Shown here: one piece after another, positions 53,170 through 64,000 of the stretch
How positions within the stretch are numbered: the first letter of the stretch is position 1
How the letters are laid out: each line of letters begins with the position of its first letter
Assembly: GCA_027924585.1 (NCBI GenBank)
Contig: BSBM01001387.1
Coordinates: 1,364,001-1,428,000, forward strand
Reading direction: 5' to 3'
From: Larix kaempferi
Taxonomy: Eukaryota > Streptophyta > Pinopsida > Pinales > Pinaceae
Length of the DNA: 64,000 bases
Program-made: the position numbers and the translations under genes
The notes under the pieces: model-generated
The model's database searches: none
The model's input: only the letters and a program-made list of their open reading frames with translations
What the model was told of the DNA's origin: nothing

Positions 53170-54150
53170 ACAGGACACTCGGAAGTTTTCAAATGTTGGG
53201 GATTACAGGGATGATGAGCTGATAAGCAAGGTCACTGAGATGCTCCACAAGTTTCAGGATGTATTTCCGACAAAGTTTTTCGACATGAAGGGGATCCTGG
53301 GCGACTTAGGACAAATGAAGATTCCATTAAAACCAGATGCTAAACCGATCCGGAAGCGACCCTATCACTTGAATCCGCGACATAAGGAGAGGTTCAAGGT
53401 AGAATTGGATCGCATGTTGGATGCCGGTATCATTGAACCGATCGAGGAGTCAGAATGGATTAGTCCTATGGTGGTACAAGATAAGAATACTGGTGAGGTG
53501 TGCAGTTGCGTCGACCTCAGGAAGCTAAATGATGCATGTTTGCACGATCTGTTACCAACCTCGTTTACCGACAAAGTGCTTGAAGGTGTGCGTGGCCAGG
53601 AGATTTACTCTTTCATAGATGGGTTCTCTGGCTACTATCATATCCGTATTGCCAAAGAAGACCACCATAAGACAACTTTTGTTACCGAATGGGGCTGCTT
53701 CCAGTACATCATGATTCCATTTGGCTTGAAGAATGCACTTGCGATATTTTCGTGGGTTGTCGTTGCTGCATTCAAATATTTCATTAAGAATTTTTTACAG
53801 GTATACATGGACGATTGGATGATATATGGGTAGGTTCGTGATCATCTGGCGAATCTGCGGTTGATGTTGGAGCGATGCCAGTAGCATCAGATATCGTTGA
53901 ACTTAAAGAAGTGTATCTTCTGTGCACCATTTGGCATACTGTTGGGTCATATTGTGTGTAAGCAAGGATTTTTGGTTGACCCAGCAAAGATTGTGCTTAT
54001 CCTGAGTTTGACACCACCGACTACTATTAAGAAGCTACGGGCGACGCTAGGACACATGGGGTATTATCGCAAGTTCATCAGGGGTTATGCTATGATTACT
54101 ACCCCTATGGAGAATTTGTTGAAGAAGGATGCGGCATTCCAGTGGAGCCT
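53170..54150 (+). pseudogene. Gypsy-C reverse transcriptase
   Basis: Open to 53833: VFPTKFFDMKGILGDLGQM, PYHLNPRHKERFKVELDRML, SCVDLRKLNDACLHDLLPTS, SFIDGFSGYYHIRIAKED, IPFGLKNALAIFSWVVV and catalytic YMDDW (about 53802). A TAG at 53831-53833 and another at 53882-53884 (aligned with CAG in Gypsy-A) follow, then ISLNLKKCIFCAPFGILLGH and LRATLGHMGYYRKFIRGYA. Continues into RNase H across a deletion near 54150-54170 that removes about ten codons and shifts the frame. Confidence 0.88.
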
Positions 54151-54153
54151 TGA

Positions 54154-54560
54154 ATGTCAGTGGCTTCGGCACCAATATTAGTATTTCCTAACTGGAGTAA
54201 GGAATTCCATGTTCATGTTGATGCCTCATCGATCGCACTAGGAGTAGTATTGGACCAACCTAGAGAAGGGGACCTTGATCACCCCATTGCTTTTTCCAGT
54301 CGGAAGTTGTCATCTGTAGAAAGAAACTACACTACTACGGAGTGGGAAGGTCTGGAAATGGTTTACGCTTTGCATAAGTTTCGCCATTACTTATTGGGAG
54401 GCCATTTCAAGATGTTCACAGATAATTCTGCATTAAAATACCTGGTCAATAAGCCTATATTGGGGGGTAAGATCTATCGATGGCTACTTCTATTTTAGGA
54501 GTTCGATTTTGAAGTAATTGTCAAGCCAGGGTGGTTAAATGCTAGCCTGGATCATCTCTC
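54154..54560 (+). pseudogene. Gypsy-C RNase H
   Basis: SAPILVFPNWSKEFHVHVDA with the first catalytic Asp, SSIALGVVLDQPREGDLDHP, IAFSSRKLSSVERNYTTTE with the Glu, HYLLGGHFKMFTDNSALKYL with TD, and a TAG at 54496-54498. Degrades the RNA template during DNA synthesis. No second RNase H follows integrase. Confidence 0.85.
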
Positions 54561-54759
54561 CCAGATTGAAACAGGGGAGGATCCAACTAAAATTGAAGAT
54601 GGGTTGCCTGATGCACAATTATTTAAAGTGGAAGTCACTGATGGATATTTTGAAGAAATTGTTCAGTACCTAGCGACAGGTACTGCACCAGAAGAATTCA
54701 CCACTCATCAGAAGAAGCAGCTGGTAGTCAAGGATGCGGACTTCTAGCTAATTGCAGGT

Positions 54760-55917
54760 GCGTTATACAAGACAGGTGTTGATGAGATATTGCGACGATG
54801 CATTCTGCCACATGAGCTAGTGCAGATCCTTTCTAAAGCACATGCAGGAGTGGCTGGAGGGCACTATGTTGGCTGTGCGACAGAAAGGAAGGTGCTTCAA
54901 GCGGGACTTTGGTGGCCTACCCTACACAGTGATGCGATAGATTATGCATGATCCTATGATGTTTGTCAGAGAACAGGGAATCCATCTCGACGAGACGAGA
55001 TGTCATTGATGCCCTAGTTAACGTTGCAGCCATTCAAAAAATGGGCAATAGATTTTGTGGGACCAATCAATCCTCCGGGTAAGCGCATTGGGGCTAGGTA
55101 TATCATCACGGCAACAGATTACCTGAACCGATGGGAAGAAGTTGTACCAGTCATTGATTGTTCTACAGCCACAGCAGCGCAGTTTCTCTTTGACCACATC
55201 GTCACTCGCTTTGGATGCCCTAAGATATTGCTGAGTGATCAAGGCAGCCACTTCCTCAATCGCATCATCAGCGCGCTGACGGAGGAATTGTAGATCCAAC
55301 ATAAGAAGAGTACACCGTATCATCCGCAAGGGAATGGCACGGTGGAGGATTTCAATAAGATATTGGAGCATGCACTGAAAAATGTGTGTAATGTGAACCG
55401 GGATGAGTGAGATCTAAAAATCGCAGCAGCATTGTGGGCCTATCGCACCACATGTAAACGGCTAACAGGGAAGACAACATTCAAGTTAGTGTATGGGTAG
55501 GAGGCTGTTATACCTATGGAATATATCATTCTGAGTTTGCGCATAGCGGCAACAACTAGCATGGATGATCAGGAAACATTAGAGGAACATCTTGTACAGT
55601 TAGTACAGCTAGAGGAAAATCGCTTCATCGCCGGTTTCCATCAGGGTGTGGAGAAGGATCGCCAGAAAGCTTGGCATGATCGTCATATCAAGAACAAACA
55701 ATTTCAACAAGGTGATTTGGTGTTGTTGTATGACAGTAAGTTTATGAAACATCCGAGAAAGTTGCAGATGCATTGGCTTGGTCCGTATCGCATTAGTAGC
55801 ATTACTTTGGGAGGAGCGGTACAATTGCAGCAAGTAGATGGGGCAATGCTCCCCAAGTTGATTAATGGTAGCAGGTTGAAGCCCTATCGCTCGGGCTTGG
55901 AACAACGCGATGCCTGA
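54760..55917 (+). pseudogene. Gypsy-C integrase
   Basis: The zinc-binding part has both His (AHAGVAGGHYVG); of the Cys pair only one is left (YDVCQR). Core: [20 protein letters not shown] (first Asp), [11 protein letters not shown] (second Asp), [12 protein letters not shown] (Glu), so the catalytic triad is complete. C-terminal: HIKNKQFQQGDLVLLYDS and WLGPYRISSITLGGAVQLQQ, ending at TGA 55915-55917. Stops at 54949-54951, 55016-55018, 55291-55293, 55408-55410 and 55498-55500; two of these align with Trp in Gypsy-A. Confidence 0.88.
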
Positions 55918-55933
55918 GTTGCATCGGCGGGAA

Positions 55934-55970
<37 letters not shown>

Positions 55971-57104
55971 GATTGATTGGTGGCAGGATGGCGCACCAAC
56001 AAGGGCAGAATGCAGAAGTAGGGAAGCTTCTGCTGGAAGTTTGGAGTAGTCTGCGACACATAGTAGTGTTGCGCTTGGGTCACATCTGAAATCATTACGC
56101 AGATGGAACTTTTCCTTTTTTTACGGATATGATCGTTCGTTGATTTTGATTGGGACAGAAGAATGCACGTTTGGAATTAGGGATAAAATGAAGTAGCATG
56201 GCTGATGGCACCTGGAAGGATGGTTTTCATGGTTGGCACAAGGAATCCACCATGGCGGCAGGGCCAAAGGGATGCTTCGTATGGTTTTACATATAGGGAA
56301 CCAGGAGGAAGTATGTTTCCTCCGAAGTTAGGATAATCGTCACACGAAACCACGGAATATTATGATTACCCTGGCACGCGTGCAGGTGGTGCAATAGATT
56401 GCCGAGGTAGATGAATGGCTGAATGCATTATATAAATATAGGACCTGAGGAGAGTAAGAACACAGAGGTTGTTTCAGTTAAGAGGGGTTATGCTCCGAAA
56501 GGCTCAGGAATTTTGCTAAGTTAGGAATTCCAAGGAGGTTGTGGAAATGATCGATTTTATTTCATGAGGTAGCACACCCGGTGCGCTGAGGGCCCAAACC
56601 ATGAGTGTCCATGAGCGGTTGGAGTAAGCTACGCCTTAGACACTCTGGGATTACACGCATGAAGTCTCATCCGAAATGTCTAGGAAGTTAGTGATGGTTC
56701 GAAGTCTCGTGGTCCTTGCGACCACACAAATGGTGGGGGTTGTAGGCCCCGGCTCCCTGTAACATGTGCTTACTAGTGCAAAACAGATGTGCCAGAATCT
56801 CTGGCCTGTTTTACACCCTGGTGTTGCTTGCAGAATTCCTCTCCATCTCCAATTGGTCTCTCGAGACTGGAGGATGAGTTTGCAAAGCCTACAACAGTAA
56901 GCTGGGATGAGTCCACTTTTGGGTAAGAAGTACATGACATCAAGTAGATAATCAGTGTACCAAAAGGAGTAGAACAACACCGTGCAATCTAGAGCAAGAA
57001 CAGTTTCAGACCTCGAGTTCCGCCCTAGTATACTGAAGACCACGGAGTTCACCATATCCAGTTGATGTGGCTCCAGGGCGAGCCACAAGATTGTGTTGGG
57101 GGCC
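55918..57104 (+). other. Gypsy-C spacer between integrase and 3' LTR, with (AAT)n
   Basis: About 1.2 kb. A pure AAT microsatellite of about 12 units lies at 55934-55969. The rest has no ORF that I would support; a 211-codon minus-strand frame (57286-56651) crosses into the LTR and has no motif I know. Before the LTR a G-rich stretch (gttgggggcc, 57095-57104) serves as the likely polypurine tract. Gypsy-A has its extra ORF at this place. Confidence 0.6.
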
Positions 57105-57937
57105 TGTTGGCAGGCGGTTTGGTAAGGAAGAGTCGCAACATCACCAATGCTGTGACACGTCAAAAGAGGTTGCAGAAGGCAGAAGAATATATTATTTTTA
57201 TGTATTTTTGAGTCAATTGTACCGCAGTAGGCGGGTTTTTGGGTCATTGGGCCATATGAGACGTAAATTTGAGTCGATTGTACCACAGTAGGCGGGTTTT
57301 TGGGTCATTTGGACCATGTCAGTTAGATTTTGGGTCAATTTTCCAGGCGTCGGTTAGAAAGTTATTAGTAAGTGGACAAGCATTGTAAAGGCGGAAGCCT
57401 ATATATATACAAGAATTTGTAGGTCGAGAAGAGAGGCGAGAGAGGAAAGAGAGAGATAGATATTGGAGATATGGTTTTTGGGTATGTTATGAGATCTAGT
57501 TTTGTCGAGATATTGTATCAGGGTTTTTCTAGAGTAATATGACATGACAGAAATGTTTTGGTGAAATTCCCTATGTATCTTTTGTATTAATGCCTAATGT
57601 GATGATTTCTTGCTGTAGTTAACCTTGTAATGTTATATCTGTCTTGTTGCAATGAATGATTCTGTTACAGAATGCTATTGATGTTAATCTTGAATGTATA
57701 AGATATGTTTTGGATACTGCGATAAATGAGTTAAGTAAGCAAATGCCGCAACACCCTCCTTCATTCGATGGAAACATGGTTCTGTCCACTCTCCCTTGAT
57801 CACCTCGGGTGAGAGCTCATCTGCTCTGTAGGTGTTGCTGGGTAGGGTCAAACCTGTCCAAGTTGGTGCTCAAGGAGGTCGTGGTGGGTTGGTGTCGATA
57901 GTGATGAGAACCCCTGTCGACTGGGTTTGAGTAAACA
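57105..57937 (+). repeat. Gypsy-C 3' LTR (833 bp)
   Basis: Same length as the 5' LTR with a few percent substitutions, mostly transitions. Ends ...GAGTAAACA, followed by the target duplication agttg (57938-57942). Confidence 0.95.
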
Positions 57938-57942
57938 AGTTG

Positions 57943-58916
57943 CTAGTTTGAATAAAAGACTTGATGTTGCTTTCAATTTGGCGTCTATAAGTTTTCTCCA
58001 CTCCTGAGTACGGGTTGGAGAGGACCCCTCCAACATGTAAGTCAGGAGATCTTATTGTTCAGGTATTTTTCATTATGTGCTTTGCATTTCCTGAAATCTA
58101 TATTGCATATGAAAGTATTTGAATGGCGTTAAATAGTACGATTTGATTTTTGTAATAAAGCGACCAGTCTGATTCCGTAGTAGTTTATAACGCATTCTGT
58201 AGTTCGGTAACACTGTTTTAGTATTCCTATATCAGCATTCTTCCAAGGAATATTTTAACCATCTATTTCCCTATGTACTTGCATTGCTTTTGAATTAATG
58301 ATCCAGATCTTAAAGCTTAGGCACTCTCCCATCATGATGGTTTCTCATAAAGATTGCTTACTTACAATACTGTGGTTAATTAATGATAGTCACTTCTTAA
58401 AGTTATGATTATTTCATAGCATTAGATAATGACATTCTGAACTTGGTTTTGGCAATTGAATAAGTTAGACCAGACTTCTAGTTTCATGCATTTGATTTAC
58501 AGAAATTGCTTCTTAGATTAAAGATCAAGCTTTCATTATTTTAGAATAGACCTGCTACGTTTCAGCATTCAATTCCATAGTATAAATTCACTATTTTCAG
58601 CAAGTCAATTCTTAAGAACATATTTACTATTTTCAACATTTAAATTCCCTAATATAGATTTACTGTTTTCAGTATTTGAACTTCTTAGCATAGGTATTTT
58701 TCATTCATAGATTAGGCAATCCTTTCCCAGCTCATTTGATTTCTTTTTAGTCAAAACCTTAAACACTGATACCAACACCCAACCACAACAAAGACCATCC
58801 TATAAGAGCACATATAGTGCCTGCAACTCTAAAGTTTGTACGTCCCCCGGGTTGATAATAAAAGTAGGCTCCTCGTCTAGTTGCTCTCATTAGGCATCCA
58901 TTCTGAGAGCTCACCA
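57943..58916 (+). repeat. Athila-like 5' LTR, right-hand part
   Basis: Right end (...CTCACCA) is set by the primer site at 58922. The left end is not seen; since Gypsy-C sits directly to the left with a clean target duplication, the LTR may begin left of 48147. Contains about three loose repeats of a tttactattttcagcatt-like phrase (58555-58680). Confidence 0.55.
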
Positions 58917-58921
58917 CTTTT

Positions 58922-58939
58922 TGGTGCCATTGCCGGGGA
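58922..58939 (+). promoter_or_regulatory. Athila-like primer binding site, Asp-tRNA type
   Basis: TGGTGCCATTGCCGGGGA, two bases from TGGCGCCGTTGCCGGGGA, the complement of the 3' end of plant Asp-tRNA used by Athila elements. Confidence 0.85.
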
Positions 58940-59079
58940 GGTGCTAAATCTTTTAGGAGACATCTTCAAAACAAAACAAAAAGTAAATCACATATAAAAA
59001 AAGAACAACATAAAGATTTTACCAATGAATTCCTCGTCGGCAAAGGGATAGGTTTGGATGCTTTCTGCCTAAGCATCCC

Positions 59080-60577
59080 ATGAGCAACAACAGTAACAAT
59101 AGTTCTGACCACTCCCAGTTTGAATTCCTAAACTCTGAAAACAAAACTGACTCCACATACGATCCAAATAGAGACAACTTCTCTGCTAGTTCTAGCTCAA
59201 ACACCACTATGGAAGACGAAGAAGAGGAACCTAGGGAGCTGTTCACCTTTCCCATTAGCATACCTCTTGGAAATGTTAGGATGAAGAATATCAACCCTAA
59301 CAATCTCCCAAACTTCCATGTATTGACTTCAGAAGATCCTGACACATTCCTGTTTGAGTTTGAGGTAGTTTGTAGATCCTTTGATTACACTACGGATGCA
59401 CAAAAGCTGAGGCTTTTTCCCTCCACACTGAAAGATTTATCACATAGGTGGTTCATGAGTTTATAAGGAAATAGTATTTTCAGCTGGGACCAAATGAAAC
59501 AAGCATTCCTAGAAAAATATAGGGAATACTTCAAAGCAAAGGATATAAGGGATGAAATATTTAGGATGCAGCAGGGAGACCATGAATCCTTAGAAGACTA
59601 TGCCCAACGTTTCTAGCTCAGCTACAAACGAGCTAACCATTGCACCCTAGACCTTGAATCGTTGAAACTTGTCCTTCTTAGAGGGATCAAAGAAGAGAAT
59701 TTTGAGATCTTAAACCTCTTGAGAGATGGAGACATATTCCAAAAAACTTATGACCAGATACTATAGATCTTCAAAAACCAGTCTAGGTCTAGGAAAAGAA
59801 AAAATGGGACAATAGATACACATCTATCCATAGGATCATCATCATCATCTACAGGACCAAACCTTACAAAATCTGATCTAGTGAACCTCCTTGATGACAT
59901 GAAAACTGACATCCTACAATCATTGGCCATGCAACTTGATGCACTCCAAATAAAGAAGAAGCAGGATGAAATTAACCAAGCATTGGCAATATTTTGTCCT
60001 CGTTGTAGAAATAAACATGAGAAGGGGCAGTGCACATTAAACACCATAGAAATATGTGGTCTCTGCACTAATGATCACTCCACTGATAAATGTCCCCTCT
60101 TACCGTCATGTAAGGCTGCTTTTCAAGATCCTGCAACTGAAGGAGCAATAGAACAGCTCTATTTTATAAATCAAAGAAGGAGTAATTTTGTCAGACCATA
60201 CCGACCTAGCAATCAAGCCTATTATAATCAGAACCAACAAAATTGGAACTCTGCAAAATCAGTAGACTTATCATCAAAATCAACAAACTTATCAACCACC
60301 CTATCAACAATCTTACTACCCACTGTCTTACCCTTCATACCCCCCACCTTTTCCTCCATCAACCATGAATTATGCAAATCAATATCCCCATCCATCAAAT
60401 ATGAGAGCCCCATTGCAACAACCACTTATTATGCCACCCCCATAGACTCAACCACCCCCTAGAACCCCACCAATTCAATCCCAACCCATCCCAAACCCTA
60501 ATAATAATAGACCTACACAACAGCAACAAACTAATAACGCTGAAATCACACAATTCCCTACCTATGTAGTAGACACC
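59080..60577 (+). pseudogene. Athila-like gag
   Basis: From ATG 59080: Asn/Ser-rich, acidic, then capsid (LPNFHVLTSEDPDTFLFEFE, LFPSTLKDLSHRWFMSL, WDQMKQAFLEKYREYFKAKD, ESLEDYAQRF), a basic stretch, and two zinc knuckles, CPRCRNKHEKGQC (about 59996) and CGLCTNDHSTDKC (about 60056). Downstream is a Gln/Pro/Tyr-rich tail that moves to another frame near 60270 and leads into protease. Stops at 59464-59466, 59614-59616 and 59761-59766. Forms particle and binds RNA in active relatives. Confidence 0.82.
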
Positions 60578-61436
60578 ATGGAAATAAACGAAATAAACCT
60601 CAGTTCTGGGAAAACATTGCAAAATACACCCACACAGAATATCCAAGAACTTGAAGCTCAAGCACAAACAACACAACCCTATATTCATCATCTGGATGAA
60701 CCAAACCCTCAGGAGGAAGAAACTCAACCACTCACACGAAACAGAAACCCTCCATTTCCAGATAAACTTATACGAAGTACAAAAGAGGAAGAAGAAAATG
60801 CGATTTTAAATGAATTGAAGCAATTAAACATCCAGATTCTGATTTTACAAGCCATAAGGGATGTGCCCATCTGTAACAAATTTATTAAAGAAAATTGTCT
60901 AAAGAAACCTGGGAGGAGGAAGCATGACCTACCAACCATAAATGTAGTGGGACAATTATCTGATTTAATGCTGGGTATTATTATTAACCCTAAATATCTT
61001 GATCCTGGCAGTCCTATAGTAAACGTCACCATCAATAACAGACAAATTAATAGAAGCTTAATCGATTTGGGAGCTGCTATCAATGTGATGACTAAGGAAA
61101 CCATGATATACCTAGGACTCCAATCAATGGTCAGACCAACAATTACAGTACTCCAACTAGCTGACACATCCACTGTGAAACCCGAAGGGATGCTTGAAGA
61201 CATTATTATCAATATTGAATCTTGGGAATACCCAGCTGATTTCATAGTCATCGAAGTAAAAAGAAAACTTAGTGGTTACCCAATCATACTAGGCTGACCT
61301 TGGCTGGCAACTGCAGATGCTTACATAGGTTGCAGATTAGGAAACATGACTATCACTAGTGAACATTCCAGGAAGAAAATCACGATTTACCCACTAGCAA
61401 GGAAATCTTCAGACTTAGAATATTAAAATTGGACTG
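60578..61436 (+). pseudogene. Athila-like aspartic protease
   Basis: 240 codons open. After an acidic Gln/Pro-rich linker and NELKQLNIQILILQAIRDVP, the protease reads NRSLIDLGAAINVMTKET (catalytic Asp, DLGA), LQLADTSTVKPEGMLEDI, ADFIVIEV and YPIILG. A TGA at 61295-61297 stands where relatives have Arg (LGRPW); the reading continues PWLATADAYIGCRLG. A stop at 61424 follows. Confidence 0.8.
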
Positions 61437-61636
61437 ATGATTATAAGGACACACCAAATCAAAACCTACGACTTGTCCTAACAATTGATATTGCACTATC
61501 ATTAAAAGAAATAGATGAAGATGGTAATATAGATAGGTTCATACAAAATGCATATTCTAACAATGATGGGCTTGAAATATTTTTTAACACAGACTAGCAA
61601 CAAGAAGGCCAAAGTTCAAACCAGAACTTAAATAAA

Positions 61637-63130
61637 ATGTGGGCAGAAGTACTATCTCTGGAAGAACAATCAGAAAAAGAAAAGACAGTGGAAATTATGC
61701 CTGGAAAGACAATCAACATTAATTCCAATCTCAATCCAAAGCAAGAAACACAGTTAATGAAAGTACTATCAGAACGAAATAAAGATTTTGCATGGACATA
61801 TGTAGACATGAAAGGTATACATCCTAATATCTGCAAACATTACATTTACATCAAAGAAGGGTCTATTCCTATTAGGCAAACACAAAGGAGGTTGAACCCA
61901 GCATTAAAGGACATTTTCAAAGTATAACTATAGAAGTTATTAGATGCTGGGTTCATATATCCCATCTCTAATAGTGAATGGGTCTCACCACTGGTTATAG
62001 TCCCTAAAAAAGGAGGCAAATGGAGAATTTGTGTGGACTATAGAGAGCTAAATAAAGAAACCAAGAAAGATCATTTTTCACTCCCATTTATCGATCAGGT
62101 GCTGGACACATTAGCTGGGAACAAGTATTTCACATTTTTGGATGGATTCAGTGGGTACAACCAAATTTTAATACATCTAGCTGATCAAGAAAAGACAACG
62201 TTTACATGCCCTTGGGGTACTTATGCATATAAAGTACTACCCTTTGGGTTATGTAATGCTCCAGCAACATTCCAAAGGGCCATACTAAGTATATTCTTTG
62301 ATTTCATAAATGATCAAATGAAAGTCTTCATGGATGACTTCACACCCTATGGAAAAAACTTTTATCAAGCATTGAACCATCTTGAATTAGTATTGAAAAA
62401 ATGTATTGAGATGAGCTTATGTCTAAGCAATGACAAATGCAGAATGTTAATGGAAGAAGGCATCGTTATAGGGAACCATATATCATAGAGGGGGATAGAG
62501 GTTGATCAAGAAAATGTTTCAGTAATCAGAACACTGCCACCACCTGTTAAACAAAGGGATGTGAGAAGTTTCCTTGGACAAATAGGGTACTACAGGAGAT
62601 TTATTTAAAATTATAGCAGGATTGCTGCACCAATGTTTTCCCTTCTCACAAAAGACACTGAGTTCATATGGACAAACCATTGCATGACAACATTTGATAA
62701 ACTTAAGGAGAAAACAATTACAGCTCCAATACTCCAAGGACCAGACTGGGCACTTCCATTCCACATCCACTTAGATGCATCAGATAAGCCAATCCGGTCT
62801 ATCCTTGGACATGAAAAAGAGAAGAATCCCTATGCAATATATTATATCAGTAAAAATTTGGCAGGGGCAGAATTAAATTATACTGTCACCGAGAAGGAAT
62901 TTTTGGCTGTCATACATGCCATTAATAAATTCAGGCACTATATCACTGGCTACCAAGTTTTTTTTCATACAGACCATTTAGCCATAAGGTATCTCATGAA
63001 CAAACCCAACACAAGTGCTCGAGTCATTAGATGGATTTTACTCCTCCAAGAGTTTGACATCAAAATTTTAGACAAGCCAAGCAAACACAGCATAGTGGCT
63101 GACTTTCTATCTAGGCTCACTCATGGACAA
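61637..63130 (+). pseudogene. Athila-like reverse transcriptase and RNase H
   Basis: Leads in with DFAWTYVDMKGIHPNICKHY; reverse transcriptase: GFIYPISNSEWVSPLVIVPK, RICVDYRELNKETKKDHFSL, FTFLDGFSGYNQILIHL, LPFGLCNAPATFQRAILSIF, catalytic FMDDF (about 62333) and GIVIGNHIS. RNase H from 62633: PFHIHLDASDKPIRSILGH, AIYYISKNLAGAELNYTVTE and VFFHTDHLAIRYLMNKP. Stops at 61925-61933, 62486-62488 and 62606-62608. Otherwise the best-kept polymerase of the window next to Gypsy-C. Confidence 0.88.
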
Positions 63131-63139
63131 GACAATGAA

Positions 63140-64000
63140 GTGATCAATGATAGTTTTCCAGATGAGCACCTTTTTTCCATATCCACCAGAAGCCCATGGT
63201 TTGCTAACATAGCAAACTATTTAGTGTCTGGGAAGTTTCCAGAACATTACAGTTACAAAGAGAAAACTAAAGTAATAAGGCAAAGTGCCACATACACATG
63301 GATAGAGGGCATGTTCTTCAAACAAGGACCAGATCAAATACTCAGAAGGTGCATTAGAGAAGATGAAGTGCATGACATAATGCATGCCACTCACAATCAA
63401 CCATTTGGAGGACACTATGCTGCAAAAAGGACAACCCATCAAATTTTACAAACATGGTACTATTGGCCAACACTACAAAAATATGCTTATGAATATGTTT
63501 CACACTGTTATGACTGCTAAAGGATGGGGAAACGAACAAAAAAAGAAGAAATGTCACTCCATCCACAAGTCTCCTTGGAGGCATTCAAAAAATGGGGATT
63601 TGATTTCCTTGGTCCAATCAACCCATTGTCTAATCAGAAAAGCTACATCCTGGTATGCACTGACTACCTTACAAAGTGGATTGAGGTAGCAGCACTTGCT
63701 GCAGCCAATGAAACTAATGTGGCAAAATTCTTCATTGAGTAGATCTTTCACAGGTTTGGAGTACCAAGAGAACTAGTCTCTGATCAAGGCCCACACTTTA
63801 CATCAAATCTAATAGAGGACTTACTTAAAAGAAATAATTTCAAGCACAGACATTCCTCCTCTTATCACCCTCAATCCAATGGTCAAGCTGAGGTAACAAA
63901 CAGAGAATTGGAAAGGATTTTGACAAAGACTATCCAACTCCACAAAAGAGATTGGGTAGACAAGCTAAGTGAGGCAGTTTGGGCCTATAATACCACATGG
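63140..64000 (+). pseudogene. Athila-like integrase, cut by window end
   Basis: Zinc-binding part HATHNQPFGGHYAAKRTTHQ and CYDC. Core: KKWGFDFLGPINPLSNQKS (first Asp), LVSDQGPHFTSN (second Asp), PQSNGQAEVTNRELER (Glu). Stops at 63518-63520 and 63740-63742 and a local frameshift near 63520 interrupt it. The window ends in WAYNTTW, so the C-terminal part is missing. Confidence 0.85.

Larger units (their letters stand above)
48148..57937 (+). mobile_element. Gypsy-C: complete gypsy element related to Gypsy-A
   Basis: LTRs 48148-48980 and 57105-57937, both 833 bp and starting TGTTGGCAGG; target duplication agttg at 48143-48147 and 57938-57942; total 9790 bp. I count about 20 differences in the first 290 aligned LTR bases, mostly transitions. 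Order: gag N-terminal part, capsid, five zinc knuckles, protease, pair of capsid-like domains, reverse transcriptase, RNase H, integrase, 1.2-kb spacer. No extra ORF after integrase, unlike Gypsy-A. Ends are complete, but stops and small deletions inactivate pol. Confidence 0.95.
57943..64000 (+). mobile_element. Athila-like gypsy element, incomplete at the window end
   Basis: 5' LTR part, Asp-tRNA-type primer site, gag with two zinc knuckles, protease, reverse transcriptase, RNase H and most of integrase, all on the plus strand. The DLGA protease, FMDDF polymerase motif and the primer site point to the Athila group. Frameshifts (one near 60270) and stops are present but fewer than in Gypsy-A. 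Gypsy-C is inserted just upstream, perhaps within this element's LTR. The 3' part lies outside the window. Confidence 0.85.

Noticed and set aside
55609-56061. 150-codon minus-strand frame
   Set aside because: It lies opposite the integrase C-terminal part and the AAT microsatellite; its Leu run is the microsatellite.
56651-57286. 211-codon minus-strand frame at the 3' end of Gypsy-C
   Set aside because: It crosses from spacer into the LTR, has no known motif, and the LTR part is not kept open in the other LTR as one would expect for a gene.
60724-61251. 175-codon minus-strand frame
   Set aside because: It is the reverse strand of the Athila-like protease.

Overview
The window is a stretch of transposon-filled intergenic DNA from a seed plant. 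No host gene, tRNA or rRNA could be recognised. Several kilobases at a time belong to LTR retrotransposons in different states of decay, some nested inside others. The families (Ty1/copia with initiator-Met-tRNA primer sites; Ty3/gypsy of Athila-like, Tat-like and chromovirus-like types) are plant families. The amount of old, slowly decaying LTR DNA suggests a very large genome, perhaps a gymnosperm; that last step is inference.

Layout. 1-686: tail and 3' LTR of a copia element. 758-3345: remains of an element with coiled-coil ORFs, an array of 14 palindromic sites and an LTR-like end. 3346-5394: no recognisable gene. 5395-5670: copia LTR (minus). 5671-6115: scrap of gypsy reverse transcriptase (plus). 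6116-8074: non-autonomous copia with a broken gag-like ORF (minus). 8138-23378: gypsy element 'Gypsy-A' (plus), split in its 5' LTR by a very young non-autonomous copia, 'Copia-N' (8262-11523, target duplication ccatg). 23379-26400: non-coding, including a worn tandem repeat of about 175 bp. 26400-29440: truncated chromovirus-like gypsy (minus). 30692-45242: complete Tat-like gypsy 'Gypsy-B' (minus; 920-bp LTRs, target duplication aacat). 45248-48147: non-coding with an LTR carrying a primer site. 48148-57937: complete gypsy 'Gypsy-C' (plus; 833-bp LTRs, target duplication agttg), a relative of Gypsy-A. 57943-64000: Athila-like element (plus), cut by the window end inside integrase.

Most unusual content. 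(1) Gypsy-A and Gypsy-C share a layout not found in standard gypsy elements: a gag with five zinc knuckles, and a further pair of capsid-like domains between protease and reverse transcriptase. In Gypsy-C the pair sits in a 600-codon open frame. (2) Gypsy-A has a roughly 3-kb extra ORF downstream of integrase, with a globular N-terminal part and a coiled-coil C-terminal part; Gypsy-C lacks it. (3) Gypsy-B has an extra ORF antisense to gag-pol that resembles the plant mobile domain, with its own TATA box, intron-like segments and an AATAAA signal. Its 3' end runs into a second RNase H domain that lies downstream of integrase. (4) Copia-N looks recent: its LTRs differ by two substitutions I can see plus one 10-bp repeat unit, and it carries an intact 359-codon chimeric gag-like ORF.

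How the parts work together: each gypsy element has or had gag (capsid/nucleocapsid), protease, reverse transcriptase, RNase H and integrase in that order, between LTRs that carry promoter and terminator signals, with a tRNA primer site after the 5' LTR and a purine tract before the 3' LTR. None of the autonomous copies seen here has an undamaged pol. Many premature stops sit where the sister copy has Gln, Arg or Trp codons, as expected from deamination of methylated cytosine. Copia-N and the minus-strand copia lack pol and would need enzymes from another copia element.
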